This document shows positions 36,795 to 46,878 of a DNA stretch of 64,000 nucleotides, piece by piece. The notes under the pieces are model-generated. The model was given only the letters and a program-made list of their open reading frames with translations. It ran no database searches and was not told the DNA's origin. The position numbers and the translations under genes were made by a program. This DNA is from Pelagibius sp. (lineage in GTDB: Bacteria; Pseudomonadota; Alphaproteobacteria; Kiloniellales; Kiloniellaceae). Within the stretch, counting starts at the first letter, position 1, and each line of letters begins with the position of its first letter. The stretch is taken from the NCBI GenBank assembly GCA_028280305.1, contig JANQMC010000048.1:22496-86495 (forward strand), written 5' to 3'.

Positions 36795-36989
36795 CGTATC
36801 TCGGGTCTTTCTTTACCGCTTGTTGCCGAAACAGCGTGCAGGATCGGGGCCTGTCGGGACTTGGCTGCGGACGCGCCGCGCCATAAAAATGACAAGATGG
36901 CCTGTCATAAGAGACGGTGCCGGGACTGCGGGCGCGGTTTTCCCTGCCCGGAAACTACGACTTGAGAGACCTTGCGGAGGAAAACGGCG

Positions 36990-38087
36990 ATGATCATCGC
37001 AAAGCCCCTGGTGCCGGAGATCGAGCGGCCGATGCGAAATCAACCCCGTGCGGAGCGCCGCGCAAGTGATGGGTTTTGGGTGCATGGCCGGCTCCTGGCC
37101 GCCTCCGTCTGTGCGGCTTTGCTGCTCGGCAGCTTGGCCCCGCAGTCCGCGGCGGCGCAGTCGGTCGACGATCAGATCCAGCGTCTGCAGCGCGAGCTTT
37201 CCGATCTGCAGCGTCAGGTCTACGGCGGCGAGACGCCACCGGCCGGGGCCTCTTCCGGCGCTGGGGTCGCGCCAACCCAGGCGGCGCGCATCGAACTGCG
37301 CCTGAACCAGTTTGAAGATCAACTGCGGGACCTGACCGGCCGGGTTGAGGAGATGCAGTTCCAGGCCGACAGTGTCGCAAGCCGCCTTGACCGTCTCGTC
37401 GCCGACGTCGATCTGCGTTTGCAGCAGCTTGAACAGGGCGCGCCGGCGCCGCTGGCAGCGGCAGGTGACCCCGGCACTCCCAGTGGCGGCCTCAGCGGCG
37501 ATCCCGGCGCTTCGCAGCAAGGGTTGGCTCCGGGTTCGCCGGCGGCAACCACCAGCCCCGCAGCGCCGCAAACCCTCGGCACCATCCCCGAGACCGACCT
37601 GCAGAATTTCCAGCGGCAGCAGGGCAATGTGGCGGCCAACCCGCCGGCCGCCACCGCGCAGAGCGCGCCCGCTGCGGGCCAGGCGCTCGCCGCCGTGCCG
37701 GCCGGCACCCCGCGTGAGCAATACGACCAGGCCTTCGCACTGCTGCGCCAGGCCAACTATCAGGGCGCTGAGCAGGCCCTTTCCGACTTCCTCGTCCGCC
37801 ATCCCGACGACCCACTCGCCGGCAATGCCAAGTACTGGCTGGGAGAAACCTATTATGTGCGCGGTGACTATCAGTCGGCGGCCGTGACCTTCGCCGAGGG
37901 TTTCGAGGCCTATCCCGACAATCCGAAGGCGCCGGACAACCTTCTGAAACTCGGGATGTCCCTGGCCTCCCTGGGCAGCAAGGACGACGCCTGCGGCACC
38001 TTCGAGGTGCTGCAGCAACGCTATGCAGATGCTTCGGCGACAATTATCCAGCGCGCGCGCCAGGAATCCCAGCGGATCGGCTGCTGA
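36990..38087 (+). CDS. cpoB: CpoB/YbgF, Tol-Pal-associated TPR protein
   Basis: The 365-residue periplasmic protein coordinates outer-membrane constriction with peptidoglycan synthesis. It has a hydrophobic signal core (about 33-50) after an unusually long polar N-terminus, a coiled coil starting SVDDQIQRLQRELSDLQRQVYGG, a Pro/Ala-rich linker, and TPR repeats (YDQAFALLRQANYQGAEQALSDFLVRHPDDPLAGNAKYWLGETYYVRGDYQSA). A GGAGG sits nine bases before the ATG at 36990. A later ATG (residue 15) would give a more typical signal peptide. Confidence 0.9.
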   Translation: MIIAKPLVPEIERPMRNQPRAERRASDGFWVHGRLLAASVCAALLLGSLAPQSAAAQSVDDQIQRLQRELSDLQRQVYGGETPPAGASSGAGVAPTQAARIELRLNQFEDQLRDLTGRVEEMQFQADSVASRLDRLVADVDLRLQQLEQGAPAPLAAAGDPGTPSGGLSGDPGASQQGLAPGSPAATTSPAAPQTLGTIPETDLQNFQRQQGNVAANPPAATAQSAPAAGQALAAVPAGTPREQYDQAFALLRQANYQGAEQALSDFLVRHPDDPLAGNAKYWLGETYYVRGDYQSAAVTFAEGFEAYPDNPKAPDNLLKLGMSLASLGSKDDACGTFEVLQQRYADASATIIQRARQESQRIGC

Positions 38088-38123
38088 GATCGCCATGCCG
38101 CGGCGAGGCTGCAGGAGCCCGCG

Positions 38124-39464
38124 ATGAAGGCCCTGAATCGCGAAGACTTCGCGCTGCTGATGGAAGGCCTGGGTCCTTTCGAGCCGGAACCGGCAATGGC
38201 CGTCGGTGTTTCCGGCGGCGCTGACAGCCTTGCCCTCGCGTTGCTGTTGAACGACTGGCTCGCCGATCGTGGCGGCAGCCTGTTGGCCCTGACGGTCGAT
38301 CACGGCCTGCGGCGCGGATCGGCAGAAGAGGCAGCCGAGGTCGGCGCCCTGATGCGGCGGCTCGGTATCGCGCAGGAGACTCTGCATTGGCGCGGCGAAA
38401 AGCCCAGTGCCTCCCGCCAGGCCGCGGCCAGAGAGGCGCGCTACGCTTTGATGACCCGGGCCTGCGAGAAGCGCGGCATCCTGCATCTCGCCTTGGCCCA
38501 TCACCAGGAAGATCAGGCCGAGACCTTTCTTCTGCGTCTCGGGCGGGGCAGCGGTCTCGACGGCCTGGCGGCCATGGCGCCCCTGGCGGAAACCGCCGGT
38601 CTGCGCCTCCTGCGGCCCCTCCTGACGGTGCCCAAGGCGCGGCTTGAGGAAAGCCTGCGGCAGCGGCACATCGCCTGGGCCGAGGATCCGAGCAATGAGG
38701 ATGCGGCTTTTGCCCGGGTGCGTCTGCGCCGTCTGCTGCCCGATCTGGCCCGCGAAGGACTGACCCCGGGACGGGTCGGAACGGCCAGCCGTCACCTTGG
38801 GCGCGCCCGCGCGGCCTTGGAAACCGATGTCGCGGCCCTGCTTGCCCGGGCGGCGCGGCCCCATCCGGCGGGCTTTGTGGTGCTGTCGCCGGCGGTCTTG
38901 GCGGCAGCGCCGGGCGAGGTCTCGCTGCGGGCCCTGGCGCGCTGCCTGATGATTGTCGGCGGTGGCGCTTATACACCGCGGCTTGACCGGCTGGAGCGTC
39001 TGCACGGCCAACTGGCTGCCGGTCTGAAGCGTGGGGTGACCCTCGGCGGCTGCCGCATCCTGGCTCAGGGGGAGAGCTGGCTGATCGTTCGGGAAGCCGG
39101 CCGCTGTGCTGAAGAGGCCCTGGCGCCGGGCGAATGCCTGCTCTGGGACGGCCGTTTTGAATTGTCCCTCGGCCGCCGGCGTGGTGCGGCCCTAGGAGCA
39201 AAGTCCGGAAAACTGACGGTCGGCGCCCTGGGAACGGCGGGCTGGCGGCGGCTTCTGGCAGAGCTTTCACCGTCGAAAAGCCAGCTGGCGCGCCTGGTTC
39301 CGCCGGCCGCCCGTGCCGCCCTGCCGGCGCTCAGCGACCGCAAAGGGCTGGTGGCGGTTCCACTGCTGGGCTATTTTCGCGACGGAACAGCGGCCAAGAG
39401 GTTGATCCGCTGTCGTTTTGCCCCCACAAATGGGTTAACTGGCGCTGCATTTACGGTTGTTTAG
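38124..39464 (+). CDS. tilS: tRNA(Ile)-lysidine synthetase
   Basis: The 446-residue enzyme modifies C34 of the tRNA-Ile anticodon CAU to lysidine using ATP and lysine. The PP-loop SGGADS is at residues 30-35 and LAHHQEDQAETFLLRLGRGSGLDGLAAM carries the family HxxDDQxET-like motif. AWAEDPSNEDAAFARVRLRRLLP follows. The C-terminal region is typical for longer TilS proteins. It lies 36 bases after cpoB and precedes ftsH, a conserved arrangement. Confidence 0.92.
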   Translation: MKALNREDFALLMEGLGPFEPEPAMAVGVSGGADSLALALLLNDWLADRGGSLLALTVDHGLRRGSAEEAAEVGALMRRLGIAQETLHWRGEKPSASRQAAAREARYALMTRACEKRGILHLALAHHQEDQAETFLLRLGRGSGLDGLAAMAPLAETAGLRLLRPLLTVPKARLEESLRQRHIAWAEDPSNEDAAFARVRLRRLLPDLAREGLTPGRVGTASRHLGRARAALETDVAALLARAARPHPAGFVVLSPAVLAAAPGEVSLRALARCLMIVGGGAYTPRLDRLERLHGQLAAGLKRGVTLGGCRILAQGESWLIVREAGRCAEEALAPGECLLWDGRFELSLGRRRGAALGAKSGKLTVGALGTAGWRRLLAELSPSKSQLARLVPPAARAALPALSDRKGLVAVPLLGYFRDGTAAKRLIRCRFAPTNGLTGAAFTVV

Positions 39465-39575
39465 AGCGCTTCGAACATTATCTTTATCTATGTGCCCAGG
39501 CGTGATTTACGATGCCGGGCAGCTTTGCACGCCCCCAGCGCCTCGAATGGCCCGCGTCTAACAGGGAAGTTGATC

Positions 39576-41513
39576 GTGAATTTCAGCCGGAATGCAGCTT
39601 TGTGGATCATCATTGTTCTACTGCTGTTCCTCTTGTTCAATTTCTTCCAGACCTCGATGAGCGGGCGCGCACAGCCCCCGGTCGCCTATTCCGTTTTCCT
39701 CGATGAGGTAGCGGCGGGCCAGGTCGGTGAAGTCACCATCCAGGGCAGCGAGATCACCGGGTATTACACCCAGGGCGGCCGCTCCTTCTCGACCCGCGCG
39801 ACCGACGACCTGGACGGCCTGGTTCAGGCCTTGAGAGACGGCGGGGTCACCTTCGAGGTGAAGCCGGTGGAGGGCTCCAACACGCTCTTCATGATCCTGA
39901 TCAACTGGTTCCCCATGCTGCTGCTGATCGGCGTGTGGATTTTCTTCATGCGCCAGATGCAGGGGGGTGGCGGCAAGGCCATGGGCTTCGGCAAGTCCAA
40001 GGCCCGTCTGCTGACCGAGAAACTGGGGCGCATCACCTTTGACGACGTCGCCGGCATCGACGAGGCCAAGCAGGAACTGGAAGAGGTCGTTGAATATCTG
40101 CGCGACCCGCAAAAGTTCCAGCGCCTCGGCGGCAAGATCCCGAAGGGCTGTCTCCTGGTCGGCCCCCCGGGTACCGGTAAGACGCTGCTGGCGCGTGCCA
40201 TCGCCGGTGAAGCCAACGTTCCGTTCTTCACCATCTCTGGCTCCGACTTTGTCGAGATGTTCGTCGGCGTCGGCGCCAGCCGGGTGCGTGACATGTTCGA
40301 GCAGGGCAAGAAGAACGCTCCCTGCATTATCTTCGTCGACGAAATCGACGCGGTCGGCCGCCATCGCGGCGCCGGTCTCGGCGGCGGCAATGGCGGACGC
40401 GAGCGGACCCTCAACCAGTTGCTGGTGGAGATGGACGGCTTCGAGGCCAATGAAGGCGTCATCCTGATCGCTGCCACCAACCGGCCGGACGTGCTCGACC
40501 CGGCGCTGCTGCGCCCGGGCCGCTTCGACCGCCAGGTCGTGGTGCCGAACCCCGACATTCTGGGCCGCGAAAAGATCATCAAGGTGCACATGCGCAAGGT
40601 GCCCCTGGGACCGGACGTGGAAGCCAAGGTGATCGCCCGCGGTACGCCGGGCTTCTCCGGCGCCGATCTCGCCAACCTGGTGAACGAGGCCGCTCTCCTC
40701 GCTGCCCGTGCCAACAAGCGCGTGGTCACCATGGCGGATTTCGAGGCCGCCAAGGACAAGGTGATGATGGGGGCGGAGCGCCGCTCCATGGTCATGAGCG
40801 AAGAGGAAAAGGAGATGACCGCCTATCACGAGGCCGGTCATGCCCTGGTCGGCCTCTTCGTGCCGGGCAACGATCCGCTGCATAAAGTGACCATCATCCC
40901 GCGCGGCCGGGCGCTCGGCGTCACCATGAATCTGCCGGAATCGGACCGCTACAGCCTGAAGTTCAAGGAGATCGTGGCAAAGCTGGCCATGATGTTCGGT
41001 GGGCGTATGGCCGAGGAACTGATCTACGGGATGGAAAACGTCTCCACCGGCGCCAGCAATGACATTCAGCAGGCCACCAACATGGCCCGCCGTATGGTCA
41101 CGGAGTGGGGCATGAGCGACAAGCTCGGCCGCCTGCGCTATGTCGACAATCAGGAAGAGGTGTTTCTCGGCCACTCGGTTTCGCGCAGCCAGACCATTTC
41201 CGGCGCCACTGCCAAGCTGATCGACGAAGAAATCCGCCGTATCATCGAAGAGGCGGAGGAAAAGGCGCGGCAGGTGCTGACCGACCACATGGATCATCTG
41301 CACGCCGTCACCAAGGCCTTGCTGGAGTATGAGACGCTGAGCGGTGACGAGGTCCAGACCATCATCGACGGCGGCGATATCGACCGTGGCGACCAGAGCG
41401 ACCAGGGCCCCTCGGGCCGCCGCTCCTCGGTGCCCACCAGCGGCAAGCCGGCGAAAGACTCCGGAGAGGATACCTCCGGCGGCATGGAGCCGGAGCCACA
41501 GCCGGGCAGCTAG
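39576..41513 (+). CDS. ftsH: ATP-dependent zinc metalloprotease FtsH
   Basis: The 645-residue membrane-bound AAA+ protease degrades misfolded membrane proteins and regulators such as RpoH. From the GTG start ([24 protein letters not shown]) there are two transmembrane helices, Walker A GPPGTGKT (about 195-202), Walker [13 protein letters not shown], and the zinc site HEAGH (about 418-422). An AGGGAAG lies six bases before the GTG at 39576. The C-terminus is extended by a short Ser/Glu/Pro tail. rpoH is also in the window. Confidence 0.95.
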   Translation: MNFSRNAALWIIIVLLLFLLFNFFQTSMSGRAQPPVAYSVFLDEVAAGQVGEVTIQGSEITGYYTQGGRSFSTRATDDLDGLVQALRDGGVTFEVKPVEGSNTLFMILINWFPMLLLIGVWIFFMRQMQGGGGKAMGFGKSKARLLTEKLGRITFDDVAGIDEAKQELEEVVEYLRDPQKFQRLGGKIPKGCLLVGPPGTGKTLLARAIAGEANVPFFTISGSDFVEMFVGVGASRVRDMFEQGKKNAPCIIFVDEIDAVGRHRGAGLGGGNGGRERTLNQLLVEMDGFEANEGVILIAATNRPDVLDPALLRPGRFDRQVVVPNPDILGREKIIKVHMRKVPLGPDVEAKVIARGTPGFSGADLANLVNEAALLAARANKRVVTMADFEAAKDKVMMGAERRSMVMSEEEKEMTAYHEAGHALVGLFVPGNDPLHKVTIIPRGRALGVTMNLPESDRYSLKFKEIVAKLAMMFGGRMAEELIYGMENVSTGASNDIQQATNMARRMVTEWGMSDKLGRLRYVDNQEEVFLGHSVSRSQTISGATAKLIDEEIRRIIEEAEEKARQVLTDHMDHLHAVTKALLEYETLSGDEVQTIIDGGDIDRGDQSDQGPSGRRSSVPTSGKPAKDSGEDTSGGMEPEPQPGS

Positions 41514-41540
41514 GGTTCAACCGAAAGCCTGCTTCTAGAG

Positions 41541-41583
41541 ACAGGGTCTCCGCGCTGCGATGCCGGAGGCCCTGTCGGTTTTC
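41541..41583 (+). terminator. Intrinsic terminator after ftsH
   Basis: ACAGGGTCTCCG (41541-41552) pairs with CGGAGGCCCTGT (41564-41575) with one mismatch, followed by CGGTTTTC. It lies about 30 bases after the ftsH stop. Confidence 0.85.
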
Positions 41584-41652
41584 GCAGTCGGCTTTCCACC
41601 GTCAAAGCTTGGCCGTTTTAATCCCGACCCGGCGCGTATATAAGCAATTCCT

Positions 41653-42798
41653 ATGACTGCATCGCCGATCATGCCTGCAACCTCAAAAGGAAAGCTCACC
41701 TTGCGTCCGCTCGGTCTGCGCGGCCCGGCCGAATGCGAGGTGTCGAGCGAACCCCTGCGGCTTCTGGCCGGCGGACCGCTGTCGTTCAGTCATTGCGAGG
41801 CGGTCTGGCGGACGGCGGCGGAAACCCGGCGCAGCGTGCAGCCCTTGGCGGAGATTGGCGTTTGGGCCGATCGGCAGGCGCCGGGGCAGAAGATTGCCGC
41901 CGCCCGGATCCTGGAGCGCCTGACCGCGCCGCGGCGGCCGCTCTGTGGGGTCAGCTTCGAACGGCCCTGTATCATGGGCATTCTGAACGTCACGCCGGAC
42001 TCCTTCTCAGACGGCGGCGACCGGGCCGATCCCGAGGTTGCGATCCGCGACGGTCTGGCGATGTTGGAGGCAGGCGCCGATATCCTGGATATCGGCGGGG
42101 AGTCGACCCGCCCAGGTGCCGAGGCGGTGAGCCTGGAGGAGGAAGAGGCTCGGGTCCTGCCGGTGGTAACCGCCCTGGCCAAGCAGGGCGCCTGTGTTTC
42201 CATCGATACGCGCCATGCCGCCGTCATGCGTGCTGCCGTGGCGGCCGGTGCCCGGATGATCAACGACGTGACGGCTCTGAGCGGCGACCCCGACAGCCTG
42301 GCCGTTGCCGCTGAGAGTGACGTGCCGGTGGTGCTGATGCATATGCAGGGCCAGCCGCAGACGATGCAGCGCGATCCGCGCTACGACAACGCGGCCCTGG
42401 ATATCTACGATTACCTGGCGGCGCGCCTCGAAGCTTGTGCCGCCGCGGGCATCGCGGCGGAACGGCTGATCGTCGATCCGGGCATCGGCTTCGGCAAAAC
42501 CCTGACCCACAACCTCCAGGTTCTCGAACAGATTGCCTTGTTCCAGGGGCTGGGCTGCCCGGTGCTGCTGGGGGCGAGCCGGAAGAGCTTCATCGCCAGG
42601 CTTTCCCATGGGGAGCCGGCGAAGGAGCGTCTGCCCGGCTCGCTGGCGGCGATTCTCTTTGCGCTGCAGCGCGGGGTTCAGATCCTCCGGGTCCACGACG
42701 TCGCCGAGACTGTGCAGGCCGTGTCGGTGTGGCAGGCCATGACCCGGGTATCCAGCGGGTTTGAAGCATCGGACATCCCGCCGCGGGCTCTGCTATAA
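41653..42798 (+). CDS. folP: Dihydropteroate synthase
   Basis: The 381-residue enzyme joins p-aminobenzoate to dihydropterin pyrophosphate in folate synthesis and is the sulfonamide target. The family signatures CIMGILNVTPDSFSDGG and DILDIGGESTRPGAEAV are present, with DPGIGFGKTLTHN and GASRKSFIARL later. About 105 residues precede the synthase domain; this N-terminal extension is often seen in alphaproteobacterial FolP. glmM follows after about 60 bases. Confidence 0.92.
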   Translation: MTASPIMPATSKGKLTLRPLGLRGPAECEVSSEPLRLLAGGPLSFSHCEAVWRTAAETRRSVQPLAEIGVWADRQAPGQKIAAARILERLTAPRRPLCGVSFERPCIMGILNVTPDSFSDGGDRADPEVAIRDGLAMLEAGADILDIGGESTRPGAEAVSLEEEEARVLPVVTALAKQGACVSIDTRHAAVMRAAVAAGARMINDVTALSGDPDSLAVAAESDVPVVLMHMQGQPQTMQRDPRYDNAALDIYDYLAARLEACAAAGIAAERLIVDPGIGFGKTLTHNLQVLEQIALFQGLGCPVLLGASRKSFIARLSHGEPAKERLPGSLAAILFALQRGVQILRVHDVAETVQAVSVWQAMTRVSSGFEASDIPPRALL

Positions 42799-42860
42799 GG
42801 AATTGATTAGGGAGAGGGCCGCGTGTCGGGCGCGGCCTTGCCCGACCGGAAGGACGTAGA

Positions 42861-44240
42861 ATGTCTCGTAAGCTTTTTGGAACCGACGGTATTCGCGGTA
42901 CAGCGAACCAGGAACCCGTTACCGCAGAAACCGCCCTGGCGGTGGCCAAAGCCGCCGGCCGCCAGTTTTTCCGCGGCGATCACCGCCACACCGTGGTGAT
43001 CGGCAAGGATACGCGCCTCTCGGGCTATCTTCTGGAGCCGGCCCTGACCGCCGGGTTCATCTCCGTGGGCATGGATGTCGTGCTGCTGGGCCCGATGCCG
43101 ACCCCGGCGGTGGGCATGCTGACCCGTTCGATGCGGGCCGACCTCGGGGTCATGATCTCGGCCTCCCACAATCCCTATCAGGACAACGGCATCAAGCTTT
43201 TCGGCCCCGACGGCTTCAAGCTTTCAGACGAGGTGGAAAAGGCGATCGAAGCGCGCATCGAGGACGGCGGCGGTCCGCTGGCACCGGCGCATCAGTTGGG
43301 CCGGGCCGAGCGTCTCGACGGCGCCCTGGGCCGCTACATAGAGTTCGTCAAAAGCAGTTTCCCGCGCGGCCTGCGCCTGGACGGCATGAAGGTGGTCATC
43401 GACTGCGCCAACGGCGCAGCCTACCGCGTGGCGCCCAAGGTGCTGTATGAGCTTGGCGCGGAGGTGGTGCCGGTCGGCGTCTATCCCGACGGCTTCAACA
43501 TCAACCAGCGCTGCGGCGCGACCGAGCCGACGCGCATGCAGGAGGCGGTGGTCACCCACGGCGCCGACTTCGGTATCGCGCTGGACGGCGATGCGGACCG
43601 GGCCATTCTGGCGGACGAGAAGGGCCGGGTGATCGATGGCGATCAGGTGATGGCGCTGGTCGCCCGCTCCTGGCAGCAGTCCGGCCGGCTTGCCGGCGGC
43701 GCCGTCGTTGCGACCGTGATGTCCAACCTGGCGCTGGAACACTATCTCACCGAACAGGGGCTCGGTTTGATCCGCACGCCGGTGGGGGACCGCTATGTGG
43801 TCGAACGCATGCGTGCAGAGGGTTACAACGTCGGCGGCGAACAGTCCGGACACATCGTGCTGAGCGACTTCGCGACCACCGGCGACGGCCTGATCGCCGC
43901 CTTGCAGATTTTGGCGGTGGTGGTGCAGTCCGACCGCCCGGCCTCCGCCGTCACCCAGGTCTTCCAGCCTTATCCGCAGTTACTGCGCAACGTGCGCTTC
44001 AATGGCGGTGCGCCGCTGGAGGATGCGGCGGTGCAGTCGGCGATCAGCGCCGGCGAAGAGCGCCTGGGCACGGCGGGTCGCGTGGTGATCCGCAAATCCG
44101 GCACCGAACCGGTGATCCGCGTCATGGCCGAGGGCGAAGACGAAGCGCTGGTGGATCAGGTGGTCGGCGATATCTGCCGCACCATCGAAGGCTGCAGTGT
44201 GGGAACGGCGGCCGATGCCAAACGGGCCGGCGCCGGTTAA
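42861..44240 (+). CDS. glmM: Phosphoglucosamine mutase
   Basis: The 459-residue enzyme converts glucosamine-6-phosphate to glucosamine-1-phosphate for peptidoglycan and lipopolysaccharide precursors. The start [15 protein letters not shown] is diagnostic; the active serine is Ser102 in [15 protein letters not shown]. The metal site is ALDGDADRA. The C-terminal [18 protein letters not shown] is the phosphate-binding loop. It ends the ftsH-folP-glmM series. Confidence 0.95.
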   Translation: MSRKLFGTDGIRGTANQEPVTAETALAVAKAAGRQFFRGDHRHTVVIGKDTRLSGYLLEPALTAGFISVGMDVVLLGPMPTPAVGMLTRSMRADLGVMISASHNPYQDNGIKLFGPDGFKLSDEVEKAIEARIEDGGGPLAPAHQLGRAERLDGALGRYIEFVKSSFPRGLRLDGMKVVIDCANGAAYRVAPKVLYELGAEVVPVGVYPDGFNINQRCGATEPTRMQEAVVTHGADFGIALDGDADRAILADEKGRVIDGDQVMALVARSWQQSGRLAGGAVVATVMSNLALEHYLTEQGLGLIRTPVGDRYVVERMRAEGYNVGGEQSGHIVLSDFATTGDGLIAALQILAVVVQSDRPASAVTQVFQPYPQLLRNVRFNGGAPLEDAAVQSAISAGEERLGTAGRVVIRKSGTEPVIRVMAEGEDEALVDQVVGDICRTIEGCSVGTAADAKRAGAG

Positions 44241-44275
44241 GCCGAACGCCGTCTCGCGATAGGACGCGGTTTCCG

Positions 44276-44650
44276 ATGCTGCCTTCCCTGACGGCGCTTT
44301 TGCTCTGCCAGTTGATCGGGGAGGCGCTGGTCCGTTTTCTGGGTCTGCCGGTTCCGGGGCCGGTTGTCGGGCTGGTCCTGCTTTTTTCCTTTCTGGCGCT
44401 GAGGCGTTCGGTTCCGGACAGCCTGAACCGGACCGCTACCGGCCTGCTGCATCATCTCTCGTTGCTTTTCGTGCCCGCGGGTGTCGGCGTCCTGCAGCAT
44501 GTCGACCGCATTTCCGCAGAGTGGATGGCCATCGCCGTCGCGCTTCTGGTCTCGGCGGTCTCTACCATTCTGGTCACCGCCGTGGTGATGCGCGCCATGA
44601 TCCGCCTGATGAAGCTGGATGACGAAGCGGGGGAGGCGACGGATCCGTGA
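44276..44650 (+). CDS. CidA/LrgA family membrane protein
   Basis: The 124-residue protein has four hydrophobic helices and the LrgA pattern LLLCQLIGEALVRFLGLPVPGPVVGLVLLFSFLALRRSVPDSL, followed by HHLSLLFVPAGVGVLQHVDRI. This family forms holin-like membrane complexes with LrgB; proposed roles range from murein hydrolase export to pyruvate/organic acid transport. It starts at 44276 and its TGA overlaps the start of the LrgB-like gene (TGATG). Confidence 0.85.
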   Translation: MLPSLTALLLCQLIGEALVRFLGLPVPGPVVGLVLLFSFLALRRSVPDSLNRTATGLLHHLSLLFVPAGVGVLQHVDRISAEWMAIAVALLVSAVSTILVTAVVMRAMIRLMKLDDEAGEATDP

Positions 44651-45366
44651 TGGAAGGTTTCCCGGAGATCTGGGTCTATCTGCGAACCGGTCCGCTGCTC
44701 TGGTTGACCGTGACCCTGGCGGCTTACCTTCTGGCGCAAAGCCTTTACGAGCGTGCCGCTCTCAATCCCCTGCTGAATCCGGTCGCTCTTGCGGTGATCC
44801 TTCTGTCCGGCCTGTTGCTGGTCACCGGTACCGGCTACCAGACCTACTTCGAAGGGGCTCAGTTCATCCACTTTCTTCTGGGCCCGGCAACGGTCGCTCT
44901 GGCGGTGCCCCTCTACAGCCATCTCGGCAAGGTGCGGGCCGTGCTTCTGCCCATGCTGGTCGCTTTGCTTTGCGGCGCGGTCACGGCTGTGGTGACGGCC
45001 GTCGGGACAGCACTGCTGCTGGGCGCCAGTTTTGAAACCCTTGCCTCTCTGGCGCCCAAGTCGGTCACCACGCCGATTGCCATGGGCATTTCCGAACAGA
45101 TCGGCGGCCTGCCATCGCTTACCGCTGTGCTGGTGATCCTGACCGGCGTCCTGGGGGCCATGCTGGCGACGCCGCTACTGAACGCTGTCGGTATCCGCGA
45201 TTGGCGTGCCCGCGGTTTCGCAACCGGGGTGGCCGCCCACGGGATCGGCACGGCAAGAGCCTTTCACGTCAGTGAAGTGGCCGGCACCTTCGCCGGCATC
45301 GCCATGGGCCTGAACGGCCTGGTCACGGCCTTCCTGGTGCCGCTGCTGATCGACTGGGTGCGGTAG
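44650..45366 (+). CDS. LrgB family membrane protein
   Basis: The 238-residue protein has several helices and the LrgB signature LLGASFETLASLAPKSVTTPIAMGISEQIGGLPSLTAVLVILTGVLGAM and AHGIGTARAFHVSEVAGTFAGIAMGLNG. It works with the LrgA-like protein upstream. ATG at 44650 lies next to an in-frame GTG at 44647; I cannot decide between them. No LytSR-like regulator is seen nearby. The pair follows glmM closely, which suggests a cell-wall link but does not prove one. Confidence 0.85.
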   Translation: MEGFPEIWVYLRTGPLLWLTVTLAAYLLAQSLYERAALNPLLNPVALAVILLSGLLLVTGTGYQTYFEGAQFIHFLLGPATVALAVPLYSHLGKVRAVLLPMLVALLCGAVTAVVTAVGTALLLGASFETLASLAPKSVTTPIAMGISEQIGGLPSLTAVLVILTGVLGAMLATPLLNAVGIRDWRARGFATGVAAHGIGTARAFHVSEVAGTFAGIAMGLNGLVTAFLVPLLIDWVR

Positions 45367-45395
45367 AGCGCTTCCGCTCGGGGACCTTCAGTTGG

Positions 45396-46784
45396 TCAGA
45401 CCATGCTGCTGAAAGCGTAGGAGGGTCCTTCCTGCAGCACCCCGGCAAGGATATCCAGCCCCCGCTTCAGTTCTTCGGTATCGCGGGACGGTCCGAAACA
45501 GACCCGCACGGCATGAACGCTGTCGCGCCGTCCGACCTGAAAAACGTCGCTCGGCGTGATCAACACGCCGCGCCGTTCGGCCTCTTCCACGAAGGCGTTG
45601 GAACGCCAGGGGTCCGGCAGGTGAAGCCAAAGAAAGTTTGCGCCCGGATCGCTTTCGAAGTCCCAGCCGCGAAAGGCCGCCAGCGCGAGGTCGCGGCGTT
45701 GCGCCGCAGCGCGCCTGCGCCCGGCGGCGACTTCTGCCGCCACGCCGCTGTGGATCAATTCAGCGGCAATCTCGGCGGTCAACGGGCAGGCCATCCAGCA
45801 GGTTGAGTTGATCGCCTGACTGAGGCGCAGTTGGGCGTCATCCGGTGCGACGACATAGCCGACGCGCAGACCGGCTGATACGGTCTTAGACAGCCCGACA
45901 ATGTAATAGCCCAACTCCGGCGCATGGGAACCGACTGGCGGTGGCCGGTCCTCTGCCAGAAAGCCGAAGACGTCGTCCTCGACGATCGCCACGTCGTAAC
46001 GCCGCGCAACCGCAGCCAGGGCGCGGCGGCGTTCGTCGGGCATGGTGACGCTGGTCGGATTGTGCAGCGTCGGGCAGAGATAGATCGCCTTTACGTCATG
46101 GGCCCGGCAGGCATCCTCGAAAGCGTCGGGCAGGGGGCCCTCGCGGTCGCGGGCGAGCCCGTCGAGGCGCAGACCCAGGAGGCGCGCCAGGCCGAGCATG
46201 CCGGGATAGGTCAGGGAATCGGCAACGATGTGATCGCCGGGCCGGGTAATGGCAGCGAGGACGACCAGCATCCCGTGATGGGCACCGGCGGTGACGGTGA
46301 TCTGTTCGCCTGAGGTCTCGACGCCGTTCTGGGTGAGCCAGTCAGCACCGGCCTGGCGATGTTCGGGTCGGCCGCGCTGCGGCTGATAGCCGAGCATCTC
46401 CATAGCGCGCGGGCTCGCGGCGCAACGCGCCATAACCGCGGCGATGGCGCTTTCCTCCGGGCAGGGGATGGGAAACGACGAGCGCATGGGGATGCTGCCC
46501 GGCGGGGCGTCATTCCAACGGTGCAGATGCTCGTTGCTGGCCGGTGCGGAGACAAAGGTGCCGCGCCCGACCTCGCCGGCGGTGAGGCCGCGCCGTTCAG
46601 CCTCGGCATAGGCGCGGCTGACCGTTCCCACCGTAACACCCAGGTGCCAGGCCAGATCGCGGTGGGTGGGCAGCCGGTCGCCCGGTTTCAGCCGTCCCTC
46701 CGTGATGTCGCCGGCCAGGGCATCGGCGATGGCCATGTAGCGCGGCCCCGCGGCCTCGGCAATCTGTGGGGTCCATTTTGTCAT
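45396..46784 (-). CDS. MocR-type GntR regulator with aminotransferase domain
   Basis: The 462-residue protein has an N-terminal winged-helix domain (GRLKPGDRLPTHRDLAWHLGVTVGTVSRAYAEAERRGL) and a C-terminal fold type I aminotransferase domain with PLP. The lysine-containing segment is VGLSKTVSAGLRVGYVV. MocR proteins typically use PLP-amino acid adducts as signals and control vitamin B6 or amino-acid genes. The ATG at 46784 fits the domain start; an ATG at 46823 would add 13 residues across the promoter region. It diverges from the DUF1127 gene, and a pair of direct repeats lies between them. Confidence 0.87.
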   Translation of the reverse strand: MTKWTPQIAEAAGPRYMAIADALAGDITEGRLKPGDRLPTHRDLAWHLGVTVGTVSRAYAEAERRGLTAGEVGRGTFVSAPASNEHLHRWNDAPPGSIPMRSSFPIPCPEESAIAAVMARCAASPRAMEMLGYQPQRGRPEHRQAGADWLTQNGVETSGEQITVTAGAHHGMLVVLAAITRPGDHIVADSLTYPGMLGLARLLGLRLDGLARDREGPLPDAFEDACRAHDVKAIYLCPTLHNPTSVTMPDERRRALAAVARRYDVAIVEDDVFGFLAEDRPPPVGSHAPELGYYIVGLSKTVSAGLRVGYVVAPDDAQLRLSQAINSTCWMACPLTAEIAAELIHSGVAAEVAAGRRRAAAQRRDLALAAFRGWDFESDPGANFLWLHLPDPWRSNAFVEEAERRGVLITPSDVFQVGRRDSVHAVRVCFGPSRDTEELKRGLDILAGVLQEGPSYAFSSMV

Positions 46785-46787
46785 GAT

Positions 46788-46833
46788 GACAATAATACAA
46801 TTGACCTTAAAGCACGGCAACAATAATTACAAT
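46788..46833. promoter_or_regulatory. Direct-repeat operator between MocR and DUF1127 genes
   Basis: ACAATAATACAATT (46789-46802) and ACAATAATTACAAT (46820-46833) are near-identical direct repeats with starts 31 bases apart, about three helical turns. Direct repeats of this kind are the usual binding sites of MocR regulators. The AT-rich block lies between divergent genes. Confidence 0.6.
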
Positions 46834-46878
46834 CATTGCCAATTTCATTGATACATTCGCATTTGGCGGGAGGATTGA

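Noticed and set aside
36813..39011. A 732-codon open frame on the minus strand
   Set aside because: It runs antisense through cpoB and tilS, has no recognisable domain and a Gln/Arg/Gly-rich composition.
39618..41303. A 561-codon open frame on the minus strand
   Set aside because: It lies opposite ftsH, whose AAA+ and zinc motifs are complete; the antisense product is His/Gln/Asp-rich without a domain.
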